A stretch of 64,000 nucleotides of DNA from Babylonia areolata (taxonomy: Eukaryota > Mollusca > Gastropoda > Neogastropoda > Buccinidae), in assembly GCF_041734735.1 (NCBI RefSeq), contig NC_134876.1, positions 19,061,269-19,125,268 on the forward strand, given 5' to 3'. The position numbers and the translations under genes were made by a program. The notes beneath the pieces were generated by a model. That model searched no databases and was not told where the DNA came from. It saw only the letters and a list, made by a program, of their open reading frames with translations. Positions 61,300-64,000 of this stretch are shown one piece after another. Position 1 is the stretch's first letter; the number at the start of each line of letters is the position of its first letter.

Positions 61300-64000
61300 T
61301 CTACAAAAGTGCTAGTTTTTTGCTGTTTTTCTCTACAGATACTTCAGTACACACTGGCAGGATATCTCCAGTGTGACAATAGATGTCTCTGGGCAGGACA
61401 TCTCTTAGTTTGACCTTTATACTAATTATAGCTGACTGGACAGTGATGCATCCAGGATGGACAAGAGTGGATCGCTTGGCACTTTCCACTTCCTCCCACA
61501 CCAGTTCACACACACGCAAGTCAGTGCCCCCTAACATCCCCTCCCCCTCCTTCCCCCCCCCCCCCCATTCCCTTTCCTCATATAATACACACAAAACACA
61601 GAGAAACAGACTGACCGACCAACAGACACATGCACGCACACACATACATGCACACACTCACGCACATATGCACATTGCAGATACAAATACGGTTCCCTTC
61701 TCTACACACACATGCACTTCACTCCAGTCTATGCAATTACAAGTGAATAAACAGGAAGGCAGACTGACTTGTGCATATACCCCAGTATGAGCGCACACAC
61801 ATTCTCAGAATACAGACCTTTTCCCCTGCAGTCTGTGTGTAATGAAGCAGAGAGAAGGAATGCTGTAAGAATGGTGCTCCCACCCCTCCCCAATGCCCTC
61901 CCCACCAACCCCCCTCTCACACACACACACACACCCAAAACACACTTTCCACTGTAATGAAGCAGAGAGGAGGAATGCTGAAAGAATGGAACCATTAAGA
62001 GTCCAAATGAAGGCATCTGAGTGGGTGAGGGTGGCTGAGTGGATTTGACCTTTAGATGGGGAGACAGAGTTATCTGTCCACATGGCCTCCATGACATTCT
62101 CTTTGTGGAGATTGTTCGCTCTTTATTGGACTGGCTGTGCCTGGGCAGACAGAATGCCATGCCAGAGCTGTTTTCTTTTGTGTGTGTCTTGAGATGTGTG
62201 TCACTTGTCCTTCATCCTTGCCCCCTTATATCTATATATATATATATATAATTATATATATATATATAATTTTGTGTGAACTCTGTTGGTTAATCATGTT
62301 AATGTTTTGTTTTTCCTCAAATCTCCCCCATGTATTCTTTATGAAAAATTACCAGTCTTGCAGTACATTTATGATTCATGCAATACTCAAATGTAACAAA
62401 ACAATTATGATGATAAAGTGATGATGTTGATAAAACATTTGCATTATTGTATTAGATATACACCATTTGACAGAACAGGCATTAAACAAAAGAAGCAAGC
62501 AAATGAACAAATGGACAATTTGCTGTTCCAAGGACAGTTATAAATGTTATATTTTTTGGGGTGCTCACCAATATGAAGTTTTCAGCCTCTTCAGTTGGTG
62601 TGTAATTTTAGGCCTTCAGGGTTCGTTCCTAATCACAATTATAAACAATATTATAAGCAAGCACACACCACACTCAAACACTCACACACACACAGACACA
62701 CACACACTCTCTCTCTCTCTCACTTACATACTATTAAACAGATGTGGCTCAGGAAGATTTATAGCAGACCTGTACATTTGTAACTGAGGGTTTCGACAGT
62801 AATGTCTGGAAATGTGGAATAGGAGCTGATAAGCATTGTGACAATTAGATCTATACTGGCCACTATAACTGATGAGGGGTGTGACAGATGGGGCCATTGT
62901 CTATTTATTATTAATATTTCTTTGTGTTTTGAATGCCAGTGGGTTTATAGTGTCTGGAATCTGTGTGGCCATGTGAGAATAGGTAGCAGAGAATTGAGGA
63001 AGGACCTCATGATACTTTCGACATCTTCTTGATGACCATTTAGAACCATATTCATGATATTGGGAAAGTATCTCTAATGGCATCGTAATTAATTTTCATA
63101 TCACACTGCTCTTGTAAGTTATGAAACTTGTAACGTTAAAAGAATGAAGCAGTCAGATTTAAAAAAAAATCATCCTCTTAATATGATACACTCTATGTTA
63201 TGCTCTGAGACATTTTTGTGTGCATTCTCCCATGAACCCACTGAAATGCATACATTAATGCACCAGCAGGCACACACAATGAAACAACTGTGAGATTTAT
63301 CCTGTACTCTTCATAGAGGAGATGTTGTCACTAAGGCAACAAACACAGAAATAGACCCTGCAGATACATGTCACCTTTCCCAGCTAGTTCAGTGTAAACA
63401 ACATCATCAGACAGGTTTATCAGGCCAACACTATCAGCAGCAAGTCACTGAAAGAGAGACAAACACTCCAGTCAGCAGTGCTTACTCACCAGTGGGAAAA
63501 TCACAGAACATTTAAGCATGCTGGAGCTAAAGGAATCAGTGAGAGGAAAACTTGAATGCAAACTCACAAAAGTCAGGATCAGTGAAAGCTATGCAGAAGA
63601 ACTCAAACAAGTCAGGTGATGTTTGCATTGGAAAAAAATGGATGTTTATGCACTTTTGTTAGACAATATTTACACACATAGGGTGGGTGCATTGTTAATT
63701 AAACCTGACAGTGACACTAAAAGGTGGCAGTGAGTGGACTTTGAATTGGCTCTCTGTTTTTCCTTTAGTTCTGCGCTTCTTGCACATTTTTTTCTACTCT
63801 CATTCACCATGGAAGATGGATCAGTGCAGAGAATTTCAGACTCCTGCCAGTGGACAGCTGTGGTTGTGTGTGTGTGTGTGTGTGTGTGTTTAACCCTTTG
63901 ACTGCAGCAGACCAGTATGTCAGTGAAGGGTCATCATTTCACTGAGATGAAACATGAGTTCACAGGTCAGGATGTCAGTCACAATTCTGTAGTTGGACTT
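59655..64000 (+). other. DIP2 intron 2 (runs off the window)
   Basis: Follows the GTAAGT donor. Contains (CT)n 60562-60600, (GT)n 61019-61062, (CA)n 61259-61298, (TA)n 62230-62272 and (GT)n 63867-63890. No clear further exon was found; one phase-compatible open stretch at 60059 is discussed as a finding. Confidence 0.75.

Overview
This is invertebrate nuclear DNA from an intron-rich, AT-rich genome crowded with (GT)n/(CT)n microsatellites, tRNA-headed SINEs, 5'-truncated LINE tails and a Penelope-like remnant. Gene content plus repeat style suggest a lophotrochozoan, most likely a gastropod mollusc; that is inference, not shown by one marker. All gene models were assembled by eye from splice consensus, phase continuity and remembered family sequences; no search was run.

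Three conserved host genes occupy the right three quarters. (1) NUF2 (+, coding 18783-32836) has 11 coding exons in unbroken phase, about 452 aa: an Ndc80-complex kinetochore subunit with an N-terminal calponin-homology domain (exons 1-5, 143 residues) and a C-terminal coiled coil (exons 6-11). A likely promoter and 5' UTR exon lie at 17300-17398. (2) CNPPD1 (-, coding 44641-36511) has 7 coding exons, about 519 aa: a membrane-associated cyclin-box protein with an in-frame 30-bp minisatellite in its last exon. (3) DIP2 (+, from 48388, running off the right edge) shows only its first two coding exons, split by an 11.1-kb first intron. NUF2 and CNPPD1 are convergent; CNPPD1 and DIP2 are divergent over roughly 0.6-0.9 kb that carries a TCTCGCGAGA palindrome.

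The left part (1-17.3 kb) has no confident gene. It holds LINE tails (about 285-402, 666-860, 8228-8815), an intact SINE with 12-bp target duplications (1030-1424), a 292-bp tandem duplication (about 2996-3580), a GC-rich Z-DNA-prone stretch (13.1-13.74 kb) and one weak minus-strand first-exon candidate near 10.77 kb.

The most unusual structures are in NUF2. A 103-bp tandem array repeats the exon 8 splice acceptor with the first 26 exonic bases, creating a ladder of decoy or poison exons. Exon 9 has a (TG)13 tract where a pyrimidine tract should be, and it is a frame-neutral cassette. These make NUF2 splicing an attractive thing to test. I saw no viral element, CRISPR array, rRNA or functional tRNA gene.
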